Assembly (NCBI GenBank): GCA_017477505.1
Contig: JAFUVQ010000063.1
Location: 1 to 36,764 of the forward strand
Length of the DNA: 36,764 bases
Source: Eubacterium sp.
GTDB lineage: Bacteria > Bacillota > Clostridia > Lachnospirales > Lachnospiraceae
Direction of reading: 5' to 3'
The first letter of the stretch is position 1. Each line of letters opens with the position of its first letter. Made by a program: the position numbers and the translations under genes. This document shows, piece after piece, positions 1-7,134 of this stretch. The notes below the pieces were generated by a model. The model did no database searches. It saw only the letters and a list, made by a program, of their open reading frames with translations, and was not told the DNA's origin.

Positions 1-9
1 GAGGTAATA

Positions 10-1875
10 ATGTCTGAATTATTTTTAAAAGATGAAATTCTAATGGCTATTGAAAAGCCATCACGTTATATAGGTCATGAGATAAACATGACCGTGAAGG
101 ACCCATCCTCCGTAGACATCCGGTTTGCGCTCTGTTTTCCGGATGTCTACGAAATTGGTATGTCTTACCTCGGGATTCAGATTCTCTATAATATGTTCAA
201 CAAAAGAAATGATACTTATTGTGAGAGAGTTTATTCTCCGTGGCCCGATCTTGATAAAAAGATGAGAGAGGAGAACATCCCTCTTTTTACTCTTGAAACC
301 CAGTCTCCTGTAAAGGATTTCGATTTCCTTGGAATAACTATTCAGTATGAGATGTGTTATACCAATATTCTTCAGGTAATAGACCTGTCCGGTATTCCGA
401 TTTTCTCCAAAGACAGAACTAAAGAACATCCTATCGTAATCGGTGGAGGTCCGTGTACCTATAACCCTGAACCCATAGCAGATTTCTTTGATATGTTTTA
501 TATAGGAGAAGGAGAAGTAAGCTACGATTCTCTTCTTGAACTCTATAAAGAGTATAAGAGGAGTGACATGACACGAGAGGAATTCCTCATAAAAGCATCT
601 TCCATCGAAGGAATCTATGTACCGTCACTTTATGATGTAAGTTACAACGATGACGGAACCATTAAAGAGTATAAACCAATATTTGAAAATGTACCGGCTA
701 AAATAAAGAAAGTCATAGTTACTGACTTTGATAAAGTATCTTATCCCGAAAAACCAGTCATACCATACCTTCGCGCAACTCAGGATCGAGTTGTTCTTGA
801 AGTTATGCGTGGCTGTATCAGAGGCTGCAGGTTCTGCCAGGCCGGTATGATATACAGACCAACAAGACAGAAATCAGTGGAAATGCTTAAAAGATATGCT
901 GATGTCCTTGTAGCAAATACAGGATACGATGACATATCCCTCAGTTCACTCTCAACCAGTGATTATGAGGACTTGCCTGAACTGATTAATTATCTTATTG
1001 ATACTTTTAAGGAAAGACATATAAATATTTCATTACCATCCCTCAGAATCGATGCATTTTCCCTTGATGTAATGAGCAAAGTTCAGGATATCAGGAAGGT
1101 CAGCCTTACATTTGCACCTGAAGCCGGTTCTCAGAGACTCAGGGATGTAATCAACAAAGGCCTTACCGAGGAAGTCATACTGGATGGTTCAAGGCAGGCT
1201 TTTGAGGGAGGATGGAATAAAGTTAAGCTTTACTTCATGATGGGACTTCCAACTGAGACCATGGAGGATGTTGAAGGGATAGCAGAGCTTTCCGAAAAGA
1301 TAACCGAGCTGTACTTTGACACCGTACCTAAAGAAAAAAGAATAGGTTCGGTACAGATAACGGCATCCGCTTCATACTTTGTACCTAAACCCTTTACGCC
1401 GTTTCAGTGGGCTCCTATGCTTTCACGTGATAAATATCTTGAGCATGCATACCATGTTAAAGATACCATCAATAAACAGCTAAATAAAAAACGTATTAAA
1501 TTTGCATATCATGACGAAGACATTTCCATAATAGAAGCTATTTATGCAAGGGGTGACAGAAAGCTTTCGGAACTGATCTTAAATGTTTATAAAAGAGGTC
1601 AGATATTTGATGCGTGGACAGAATTCTTTGTTATGAAGAATTATCTTGATGCTTTTCAGGAATTGGGAATAGATTATAAATTCTACACTGAACGGGAGAG
1701 ATCTCTTGACGAGGTCTTCCCCTGGGATTATATAGATGCCGGAGTAAGCCGTGCTTTCCTTATGAAAGAATGGAAGAATGCACTGGAGGGAAAGGTTACT
1801 CCGAACTGTCGCGATGCCTGCAGTGGCTGTGGCAGTGCAGGATTCAAATGCGGAGTTTGCTACGATACAAGGTAA
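10..1875 (+). CDS. B12-binding-domain radical SAM protein (TIGR03960-like)
   Basis: The 621-residue protein starts at an ATG with GAGGT six bases into the window edge as ribosome binding site. The N-terminal third resembles a cobalamin-binding domain and the middle carries the radical SAM cluster motif C269-x3-C273-x2-C276. The C terminus is cysteine-rich (NCRDACSGCG, then KCGVC), which could hold a second iron-sulfur cluster. Length and layout match the family that pairs with DUF2344 proteins in Clostridia. The next gene begins 44 bases downstream and encodes that partner, which is often fused to or adjacent to this family. The substrate is unknown; RNA or ribosome modification is often guessed because of the RNase G and ribosomal protein neighbours. 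Family assignment is confident, function is not. Confidence 0.9.
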   Translation: MSELFLKDEILMAIEKPSRYIGHEINMTVKDPSSVDIRFALCFPDVYEIGMSYLGIQILYNMFNKRNDTYCERVYSPWPDLDKKMREENIPLFTLETQSPVKDFDFLGITIQYEMCYTNILQVIDLSGIPIFSKDRTKEHPIVIGGGPCTYNPEPIADFFDMFYIGEGEVSYDSLLELYKEYKRSDMTREEFLIKASSIEGIYVPSLYDVSYNDDGTIKEYKPIFENVPAKIKKVIVTDFDKVSYPEKPVIPYLRATQDRVVLEVMRGCIRGCRFCQAGMIYRPTRQKSVEMLKRYADVLVANTGYDDISLSSLSTSDYEDLPELINYLIDTFKERHINISLPSLRIDAFSLDVMSKVQDIRKVSLTFAPEAGSQRLRDVINKGLTEEVILDGSRQAFEGGWNKVKLYFMMGLPTETMEDVEGIAELSEKITELYFDTVPKEKRIGSVQITASASYFVPKPFTPFQWAPMLSRDKYLEHAYHVKDTINKQLNKKRIKFAYHDEDISIIEAIYARGDRKLSELILNVYKRGQIFDAWTEFFVMKNYLDAFQELGIDYKFYTERERSLDEVFPWDYIDAGVSRAFLMKEWKNALEGKVTPNCRDACSGCGSAGFKCGVCYDTR

Positions 1876-1919
1876 TAATTAATCTGATTACTTATCATTA
1901 AACAAAATGGGGTGTTTTC

Positions 1920-2633
1920 ATGAATATACGCATAAAATATACAAAAACCGGACCACTCCGATTCATAAGTCATCTTGATCTCATGAGGTATTTTCAAAAA
2001 GCCATAAACAGGGCAGGGCTCGATATAAGCTATACAACCGGCATGAGTCCTCACCAGATTATCTCCTTTGCAGCTCCGATGCCGCTTATGATGACCTCTG
2101 AAGGCGAGTATCTTGATGCAGGATTCAATTCGGTCACTACGGCTAAAGAAATGATAGATGCTTTCAATAAAGTTGCGTCTCCTTTTGCCAGAATAAGTGA
2201 TATGGTCATACTTCCTGATAATGCGATCAATTCTATGGCTGCTGTTACAGCCTCAGATTATCGTATTACATTTACAGGAAACGGTGATCATCCACTCAAC
2301 AGTTCCGACATCAGATATATCCGTGAAGCTGCTCACAATATAACTAAGGAACAGGAGATCAACGTCCTGAAGAAGACCAAGAAGAGTGAAAATGTAGTAA
2401 ATATCAAACCGCTTATTCATAATCTTACAGTCACTGACGATGGAAACATATACATGCTTCTCGCTACAGGAAGCAAAAATAATCTGAAACCTGAACTGGT
2501 TATGGAAGCTGTCTTCAAATATGCTGACATTAAATACAGCCGGTTTAAATATGATATTCATCGTCTGGAAACCTATATGACAAATGAAAAAGGAGAGTTT
2601 GTATCACTTCTTTCCGCGGGCAAAACCTTCTAG
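1920..2633 (+). CDS. TIGR03936 / DUF2344 radical-SAM-associated protein
   Basis: The 237-residue protein opens with MNIRIKYTKTGPLRFISHLD, the hallmark start of DUF2344, followed by a conserved methionine/proline-rich stretch near residues 45-60 (GMSPHQ, APMPL). GGGGTG lies five bases before the ATG. In many anaerobes this domain is the C-terminal half of, or partner to, the B12 radical SAM protein encoded just upstream, so the two probably work as one enzyme. It has no cluster-binding cysteine motif of its own. A perfect-consensus promoter begins about 30 bases after its stop, so it may end its transcription unit, but I see no clear terminator. The reaction is unknown. Confidence 0.88.
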   Translation: MNIRIKYTKTGPLRFISHLDLMRYFQKAINRAGLDISYTTGMSPHQIISFAAPMPLMMTSEGEYLDAGFNSVTTAKEMIDAFNKVASPFARISDMVILPDNAINSMAAVTASDYRITFTGNGDHPLNSSDIRYIREAAHNITKEQEINVLKKTKKSENVVNIKPLIHNLTVTDDGNIYMLLATGSKNNLKPELVMEAVFKYADIKYSRFKYDIHRLETYMTNEKGEFVSLLSAGKTF

Positions 2634-2663
2634 TTATGTAAACTATATTTTTATATAGCATTA

Positions 2664-2692
2664 TTGACAAATTATATTCTAGCTTCTATAAT
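2664..2692 (+). promoter_or_regulatory. Consensus sigma-A promoter for the zinc-ribbon/RNase G pair
   Basis: TTGACA at 2664-2669 and TATAAT at 2687-2692 are separated by exactly 17 bases, a perfect match to the housekeeping consensus in both hexamers. Transcription would begin near 2699, giving a leader of about 50 bases. That leader contains a small hairpin (GAATCC 2715-2720 pairing with GGATTC 2730-2735) before the GAAAGGGG ribosome binding site. A promoter this close to ideal suggests strong, largely unregulated expression. Confidence 0.85.
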
Positions 2693-2749
2693 AATTGCAT
2701 AAGTAATGTTTTTTGAATCCGTTTATTTTGGATTCTGAAAGGGGTATAT

Positions 2750-2899
2750 ATGGGTTTGTTTGGATTTGGCAATAAGAGTAACGAGCTTCAATGTCCATTT
2801 TGTAAAAGCAGGAATGTGTCTACAAATGAAACAATGAGCGGTAACGAACCAAAATATATATGTTACAATTGTGGTAAATTCTTTACAGTTAAGAAATAA
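2750..2899 (+). CDS. Small zinc-ribbon protein, 49 residues
   Basis: This short ORF runs from an ATG at 2750 (GAAAGGGG about seven bases upstream) to TAA at 2897-2899. The product starts MGLFGFGNKSNELQCPFC and contains two CxxC knuckles, C15-x2-C18 and C38-x2-C41, spaced like a zinc ribbon, and ends in a basic tail. It has no membrane segment. Its stop codon overlaps the first ATG of the RNase E/G gene in TAATG, so the two are likely translationally coupled and made together from the perfect-consensus promoter upstream. I do not recognise a named family beyond the zinc-ribbon fold. A role as an RNA-binding or Zn-supplying partner of the RNase is inference from position only. Confidence 0.72.
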   Translation: MGLFGFGNKSNELQCPFCKSRNVSTNETMSGNEPKYICYNCGKFFTVKK

Positions 2900-4146
2900 T
2901 GGTCATGAAGAATACTCTGCTGATAACTGAATACCAAGATAAGATGATGGGCTTTGTCTATGAGGATATGAAACTTATAACAGCCCATCTTTTTTCTGAC
3001 CGGAGTCTGGCCGGAAATATCTATATTGCAAGAGTTGATAAGCTTCTGAAAAACATAAATGCAGCCTTTCTGGATATTGGAATCGGTGATGAGATTTTCT
3101 GGCAGATTGATGAAAAAGATAAAATCATTTATACAAAAAAAGCTAAAGCCTCAAGAGTTTCCATAGGCGATCAGCTTCTCGTAATGATCGATAAGGATGC
3201 CGCAGGTTCCAAGAAAGCAGTCGTAAAGACAGAGCTTTCTCTTGGAAATGAAAATATTATCATTAATACATCTGGTGAAGTCGGCGTATCTCATAAAATA
3301 TATTCCCGTGAGAAGAGAGATGAACTGAAAAGCGTTGTTTCTGAATTAATTGCGGAATGTATTGGTAAAAATGGACATGACGGATTAAAAAGCGGACCCG
3401 CCTCATTTTTTAATTATGGTGCTATAATAAGAACCTCTGCTGAGGCTATTCCTGCGGAAAAACTGAAAGAGGAAGCATTAGTTCTTATTCAAAAGCTGGA
3501 CAGCATGATAAAGCAATCCATATACCTTACACCCGGAATGTGTCTATACAAAAAACCGGGAGATTTTGTCTCCTATGCATCAGATGTAAGTCTCAGGCTT
3601 CGTAACAACAAAGAAGAGCCTTTGGAGATTATCACAGATATACCCGAAGTATTTGATGCATTTTCTGAATCTGCAGCCGAAACCTCTGATAAATGTTCAT
3701 TGTATAATGACAGTATGCTCAGCCTCTCAAAGGTCTATAATTTAGAAAAGAACATTGAAAGAGCCCTTTCCCGAAAAGTATACCTGAATTCGGGAGCAGA
3801 GCTGGTAATAGACAGAACTGAAGCCATGACAGTGATAGATGTCAATTCAGGTAAAGCCGTAAAGGGAAATGACAGGAGAGCTTTTCTTCTTAAACTTAAC
3901 AAAGAAGCAGCTACAGCAGTTGCAAAAGAACTCCGCCTCAGAAATATATCCGGTATTATCATAGTAGACTTTGTAAATATGGAAGACAGTGAGGATACCA
4001 GGGCACTTGTCCATCATCTAAAATCCGAGATATCAAAAGATGATGTCAGATGTACATTTGTGGATATTACCCCTCTGGGGCTTATAGAACTGACGAGAAA
4101 GAAAACCGGCAGATCACTTTATGAAATAATAGGGCAAAAAATATAA
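2899..4146 (+). CDS. rng: Ribonuclease E/G family endoribonuclease, C-terminally short
   Basis: The 415-residue protein has an N-terminal S1-type RNA-binding region (about residues 35-130) and the DNase-I-like catalytic core. The two metal-binding aspartates are visible as D314 in IDVNSG and D357 in IIVDF, 43 residues apart as in E. coli RNase E. The family normally cleaves single-stranded A/U-rich RNA near monophosphorylated 5' ends. The chain stops right after the LGLIELTRKKTGRSL segment, where other members carry the Cys-Pro-x-Cys Zn-link and small domain; none of that follows in any frame. The start overlaps the zinc-ribbon stop (TAATG); a second in-frame ATG at 2905 is also possible. The L21/L27 genes that often follow this gene in Clostridia are replaced by rplS. 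Confidence 0.9.
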   Translation: MVMKNTLLITEYQDKMMGFVYEDMKLITAHLFSDRSLAGNIYIARVDKLLKNINAAFLDIGIGDEIFWQIDEKDKIIYTKKAKASRVSIGDQLLVMIDKDAAGSKKAVVKTELSLGNENIIINTSGEVGVSHKIYSREKRDELKSVVSELIAECIGKNGHDGLKSGPASFFNYGAIIRTSAEAIPAEKLKEEALVLIQKLDSMIKQSIYLTPGMCLYKKPGDFVSYASDVSLRLRNNKEEPLEIITDIPEVFDAFSESAAETSDKCSLYNDSMLSLSKVYNLEKNIERALSRKVYLNSGAELVIDRTEAMTVIDVNSGKAVKGNDRRAFLLKLNKEAATAVAKELRLRNISGIIIVDFVNMEDSEDTRALVHHLKSEISKDDVRCTFVDITPLGLIELTRKKTGRSLYEIIGQKI

Positions 4147-4153
4147 ATTTTGC

Positions 4154-4182
4154 TTGCATTAAACCTCTAACTATGCTAGTAT
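4154..4182 (+). promoter_or_regulatory. Promoter for rplS with extended -10
   Basis: TTGCAT at 4154-4159 and TAGTAT at 4177-4182 are 17 bases apart, and a TG one base before the -10 makes it an extended -10. It lies just after the RNase G stop and gives rplS its own promoter, with a leader of about 80 bases. The leader has a short possible stem (TATCA 4214-4218 with TGATA 4227-4231). It could be a ribosomal-protein leader, but I cannot match it to a known L19 leader by eye. Confidence 0.6.
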
Positions 4183-4270
4183 ACATTGGTCGTTTTATGA
4201 AGATGGTCCGCTGTATCATGATTTATTGATAGTATGAACGTCTATAATAATATTATGGAGGTCTTTTGAT

Positions 4271-4624
4271 ATGAACAAAAGTGAAATCATCAAGAGCATT
4301 GAAGATGCTCAGCTTCGCGAGAATGAACTCGTATTCAATGTAGGTGATACTGTAAGAGTATCAGCTAAGATCAAGGAAGGTAACAGAGAAAGAATTCAGG
4401 TGTTTGAAGGAACAGTTATCAAGGTTCAGGGTTCAGGCGCTAAGAAGACATTTACTGTAAGAAAGAATTCTAACGGCGTTGGCGTTGAGAAGACATGGCC
4501 TGTAAATTCTCCACTTGTAGAGAAGGTTGATGTTGTAAGACGTGGTAAAGTAAGACGTGCTAAACTTTATTACCTTCGTGACAGAGTTGGTAAGGCTGCA
4601 AAGGTTAAAGAAATCGTTAAATAG
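4271..4624 (+). CDS. rplS: 50S ribosomal protein L19
   Basis: The 117-residue basic protein has the L19 pattern throughout: [20 protein letters not shown], then [13 protein letters not shown], then [15 protein letters not shown] and the [16 protein letters not shown]-terminal block. L19 sits at the 30S-50S interface. GGAGGT ends eight bases before the ATG. The usual upstream partners rimM and trmD are not here; instead the gene has its own promoter and a terminator-like hairpin downstream, then lepB and rbgA, which are its common neighbours in Firmicutes. Length is normal for the family. Confidence 0.98.
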   Translation: MNKSEIIKSIEDAQLRENELVFNVGDTVRVSAKIKEGNRERIQVFEGTVIKVQGSGAKKTFTVRKNSNGVGVEKTWPVNSPLVEKVDVVRRGKVRRAKLYYLRDRVGKAAKVKEIVK

Positions 4625-4635
4625 TGTCTTTCAAC

Positions 4636-4665
4636 TGACTGGAGTAGTTTTTTCTGCTCCAGTCA
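4636..4665 (+). terminator. Hairpin after rplS (probable terminator or attenuator)
   Basis: TGACTGGAG at 4636-4644 pairs perfectly with CTCCAGTCA at 4657-4665, with an inner AG/CT pair and a T-rich loop, followed by TTTTC. It starts 12 bases after the rplS stop. The weak T-tract suggests partial termination, which would let L19 be made in excess over the downstream lepB-rbgA genes. A second, separate stem (TATCAGGA 4674-4681 with TCCTGATA 4687-4694, five-base loop) lies between it and lepB. Confidence 0.6.
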
Positions 4666-4716
4666 TTTTCAATTATCAGGATATTTTCCTGATACACCAC
4701 CATACGGTAATTCAGT

Positions 4717-5307
4717 ATGAAATACAGAAGAAATGTAGTTGAAATAAAATTCAATAAGGAAAAAGACACTCCTGAAAAGAAAAAGCCATTTTTTATCAGG
4801 GCATTCAATCTTTTTATCTTTATGTTCATGGCCGCCGTCATGGGCTATATCTTTGTGACATTTTTCTTTCAGACAGTAAGTATCATCGGTTCCTCCATGG
4901 AAAAGACCCTGGGTAACGGAGATACAGTTGTTATGAATAAGATTGAATACTCCTTCAAAAAGATAAAGACCTGCGACATTGTGGCAATCAAGACCAAGAA
5001 CAGTGTTTATTATGATGTAAAGAGGATAGCAGCCGGTCCGGGAGACACCATTGAGATAATAGGCGGTAAACTTATCGTCAACGGTCAGAAGGTCGACCTC
5101 GACATCTATAAAGAAGGATTTGTATATTCAGGTCTTGCCGAGAAACAGATAAGCCTTAAGAATAAAGAATATTTTGTTCTCGGAGACAACACAAAGAACA
5201 GCATTGATTCCCGATATTCAAATGTTGGTATAATACAGGAAACAGATATAAAAGGTAAGATCATTCTCAAGAAGAATGAGGATGGAAAATTCGACAAGGT
5301 GGAGTGA
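4717..5307 (+). CDS. lepB: Signal peptidase I (first paralogue)
   Basis: The 196-residue protein has one N-terminal membrane segment (about residues 25-50), then the S26 peptidase boxes. The catalytic serine is S60 in GSSMEKTL and the general-base lysine is K102 in DVKRIAAGPGD; the last box is GDNTKNSIDSR. It removes signal peptides from exported proteins at the outer face of the membrane. The usual proline after SM-x is lysine here (SMEKTL), unlike the paralogue downstream. No good ribosome binding site precedes the ATG, which is odd for this genome; a hairpin lies 20-45 bases upstream. It ends one base before the rbgA start codon, so the two are co-translated. Confidence 0.93.
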   Translation: MKYRRNVVEIKFNKEKDTPEKKKPFFIRAFNLFIFMFMAAVMGYIFVTFFFQTVSIIGSSMEKTLGNGDTVVMNKIEYSFKKIKTCDIVAIKTKNSVYYDVKRIAAGPGDTIEIIGGKLIVNGQKVDLDIYKEGFVYSGLAEKQISLKNKEYFVLGDNTKNSIDSRYSNVGIIQETDIKGKIILKKNEDGKFDKVE

Positions 5308-5308
5308 T

Positions 5309-6163
5309 ATGTCTCTTCAATGGTATCCCGGTCATATGACAAGTGCCCGTCGTATGATGCAGGAGAATATAAAACTAATAGATATAGTTATTGAAATACT
5401 GGACGCCAGGATTCCATACAGCAGCAGGAATCCTGATATAGACGACCTCGCAAAGAATAAATTCCGGCTAATAATACTGAACAAATCTGATATGGCTGAC
5501 AAAGCAGTCACCGACTTATGGATTAAGTATTACAAGGAAAAGGACATTGCCTGTGTAGCACTCGATGCCAGAAAAACATCATCTGCCGCAAAGATAATGA
5601 CTCTGGTAAGTGATGTCTGCAAGGAGAAGATCGAGAGAGACAGAAAAAAAGGAATTCTGAACAGGCCTATCAAAGCCATGATAGTCGGTATTCCAAATTC
5701 CGGTAAATCTACATTTATAAACTCATTTGCCGGAAAAAGCTATGCAAAAACAGGCAATAAACCCGGTGTCACAAGGGGCAAACAGTGGATCAGAGCAGGA
5801 AAAGGAATGGAACTTCTGGATACTCCCGGAATACTCTGGCCTAAGTTCGAAGATCAGAGTGTCGGCATGAAGCTTGCCATAACCGGTGCTATAAATGACA
5901 ATATTCTGGAAATGACCGAACTTTCTTCAAATCTTATTTCATATATGCAAAAATACTATTGCAATAACCTTATGGAAAGATATAAAATAGACGAGTCGAT
6001 GAGTATTGAAACTGCACTTTCCCAGGTGGCTGATGTACGTAAATGTATTAAGAAGGGAAATGTGCCGGATCTTGACAGAGCCGCCAGAATAATAATTGAT
6101 GACTTCAGGAGTCTTAAGCTGGGGAATATTTCCCTTGAAAGACCTGATGATATAAAGGGGTAA
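5309..6163 (+). CDS. rbgA: Ribosome biogenesis GTPase RbgA (YlqF)
   Basis: The start is the ATG at 5309, with AAGGTGGAG ending four bases before it inside the lepB tail, giving MSLQWYPGHM, the classic RbgA N terminus. An upstream in-frame ATG at 5276 lies inside lepB and is unlikely. The GTPase motifs are circularly permuted: NKSD (G4) comes before GIPNSGKST (G1) and DTPG (G3). The 284-residue length is usual. RbgA drives late 50S assembly, adding L16 and associated proteins, which fits its place after rplS. The rnhB gene that follows rbgA in Bacillus is missing; a second lepB follows instead. Confidence 0.95.
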   Translation: MSLQWYPGHMTSARRMMQENIKLIDIVIEILDARIPYSSRNPDIDDLAKNKFRLIILNKSDMADKAVTDLWIKYYKEKDIACVALDARKTSSAAKIMTLVSDVCKEKIERDRKKGILNRPIKAMIVGIPNSGKSTFINSFAGKSYAKTGNKPGVTRGKQWIRAGKGMELLDTPGILWPKFEDQSVGMKLAITGAINDNILEMTELSSNLISYMQKYYCNNLMERYKIDESMSIETALSQVADVRKCIKKGNVPDLDRAARIIIDDFRSLKLGNISLERPDDIKG

Positions 6164-6168
6164 TTGAA

Positions 6169-7026
6169 TTGAGTACTGAAAGCAAAGAAAATGTCAATAC
6201 AGAAGAAATAAAGCAGAACGCCCTTGCGGAGAATACCGATAATACGGAAGCCGCTGAAAATACAGAAAATATTGAAGCTGCTGCCACAGATTCTGATGAT
6301 GAGAAAACTGATATCGGTGCTGCACTCGCAGGCGAGACTGATGAGGATGTAGACCTTCTTAAAGAGATGAAGCGTAAGGCCAAAGAGGAGAAAAAGGCAC
6401 TTAAGCAGAAACTTAAAGAAGAAAAGGCAGAGGCTGCAGAAGAGAAAAAGGCCACTAAAAAGAAGAAATCAGATAAATCAGAGAATCCTGAGGACATTAA
6501 TATAGTCAAAGATCTTGTATCTGTCTTAATATACATGCTTGTCATTGTTGTCCTCTGCCTCCTTATAGTTACATTTGTAGGACAGAGAACCACAGTTAAC
6601 GGTGATTCCATGAATCCTACTCTTGAGAATGGCGACAACCTGTGGATTGATAAATTTTCCTACAGATTCAAGGATCCTCAGCGTTATGATATTATAGTAT
6701 TTCCACAGCAGGATGTATTTTATATCAAGAGAGTCATAGGACTTCCGGGAGAAACTGTAAAAATCGATGCAGAAGGTCATCTCTATATCAACGGAGAACT
6801 TGTTCAGGACGAATATAGTCAGATAACCATACATAATGCCGATGATGTCGGCGGAGACGGAATCACTCTCGGTGAAGGAGAGTATTTCGTAATGGGTGAT
6901 AACAGAAACAACAGCCACGACAGCCGTGATCAGAACGTTGTCGGAAATATCACCAAGAAGAGAATGATAGGTAAAGCAGTCTTCAGACTAACGCCTTTCA
7001 GCAAATTCGGAAGTATTTATAAATAA
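6169..7026 (+). CDS. lepB: Signal peptidase I (second paralogue) with long charged N-terminal extension
   Basis: The start is a TTG at 6169, supported by AAAGGGG eight bases upstream. Residues 1-110 are acidic then Lys/Glu-rich, likely a cytoplasmic helix or coiled coil; a membrane segment spans about 115-137. The peptidase boxes follow: S147 in GDSMNPTL (nucleophile), K187 in YIKRVIGLPGE (base) and GDNRNNSHDSRD. At 285 residues it is about 90 longer than the first copy because of the extension. The two signal peptidases bracket rbgA and differ in the SM-x-P box, so they may differ in substrate choice or partners. A strong hairpin follows the stop. Confidence 0.94.
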   Translation: MSTESKENVNTEEIKQNALAENTDNTEAAENTENIEAAATDSDDEKTDIGAALAGETDEDVDLLKEMKRKAKEEKKALKQKLKEEKAEAAEEKKATKKKKSDKSENPEDINIVKDLVSVLIYMLVIVVLCLLIVTFVGQRTTVNGDSMNPTLENGDNLWIDKFSYRFKDPQRYDIIVFPQQDVFYIKRVIGLPGETVKIDAEGHLYINGELVQDEYSQITIHNADDVGGDGITLGEGEYFVMGDNRNNSHDSRDQNVVGNITKKRMIGKAVFRLTPFSKFGSIYK

Positions 7027-7033
7027 CAGGCTC

Positions 7034-7067
7034 TTAACCCCATCGTGTTAATTCACGATGGGGTTAA
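7034..7067 (+). terminator. Terminator-like hairpin after the second lepB
   Basis: TTAACCCCATCGTG at 7034-7047 pairs perfectly over 14 bases with CACGATGGGGTTAA at 7054-7067, with a six-base loop. It begins seven bases after the stop codon. The downstream T-tract is poor (TTGTGG), but the stem is the most stable in this part of the window and likely ends the rplS-lepB-rbgA-lepB unit. Confidence 0.75.
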
Positions 7068-7080
7068 TTGTGGTATTGGT

Positions 7081-7104
7081 TTACCGGCAGCTTTGACCGG
7101 TCAA
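7081..7104. promoter_or_regulatory. 12-bp palindrome before the PLP lyase gene; possible operator
   Basis: TTGACCGGTCAA at 7093-7104 is a perfect palindrome. An overlapping alternative stem pairs ACCGG at 7083-7087 with CCGGT at 7097-7101. TTGACC could also be a -35 hexamer, but the only -10-like sequence (TATAAG, 19 bases on) would put the start of transcription inside the ribosome binding site. A repressor site or small attenuator is possible; no regulator is identifiable. Confidence 0.35.
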
Positions 7105-7134
7105 AAACCGATTCGAATATAAGGGAGATTTAAA

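Noticed and set aside
2617-2644. Dif-like right arm TTATGTAAACT after the DUF2344 gene
   Set aside because: The right arm matches well but the left arm (CGGGCAAAACC) has no dyad or dif likeness and the site is far from the strand switch; likely chance.
4147-4270. Frameshifted Zn-link of RNase E/G downstream of its stop
   Set aside because: No CPxC-like coding in any frame before rplS, so the short C terminus is real and not a simple frameshift.
5276-5308. ATG at 5276 as rbgA start
   Set aside because: It lies inside lepB without a ribosome binding site; the ATG at 5309 has one and gives the conserved N terminus.
7093-7123. TTGACC...TATAAG as promoter of the YnbB-like gene
   Set aside because: The spacer is 19 bases and the transcript would begin at the ribosome binding site, so it is not convincing.
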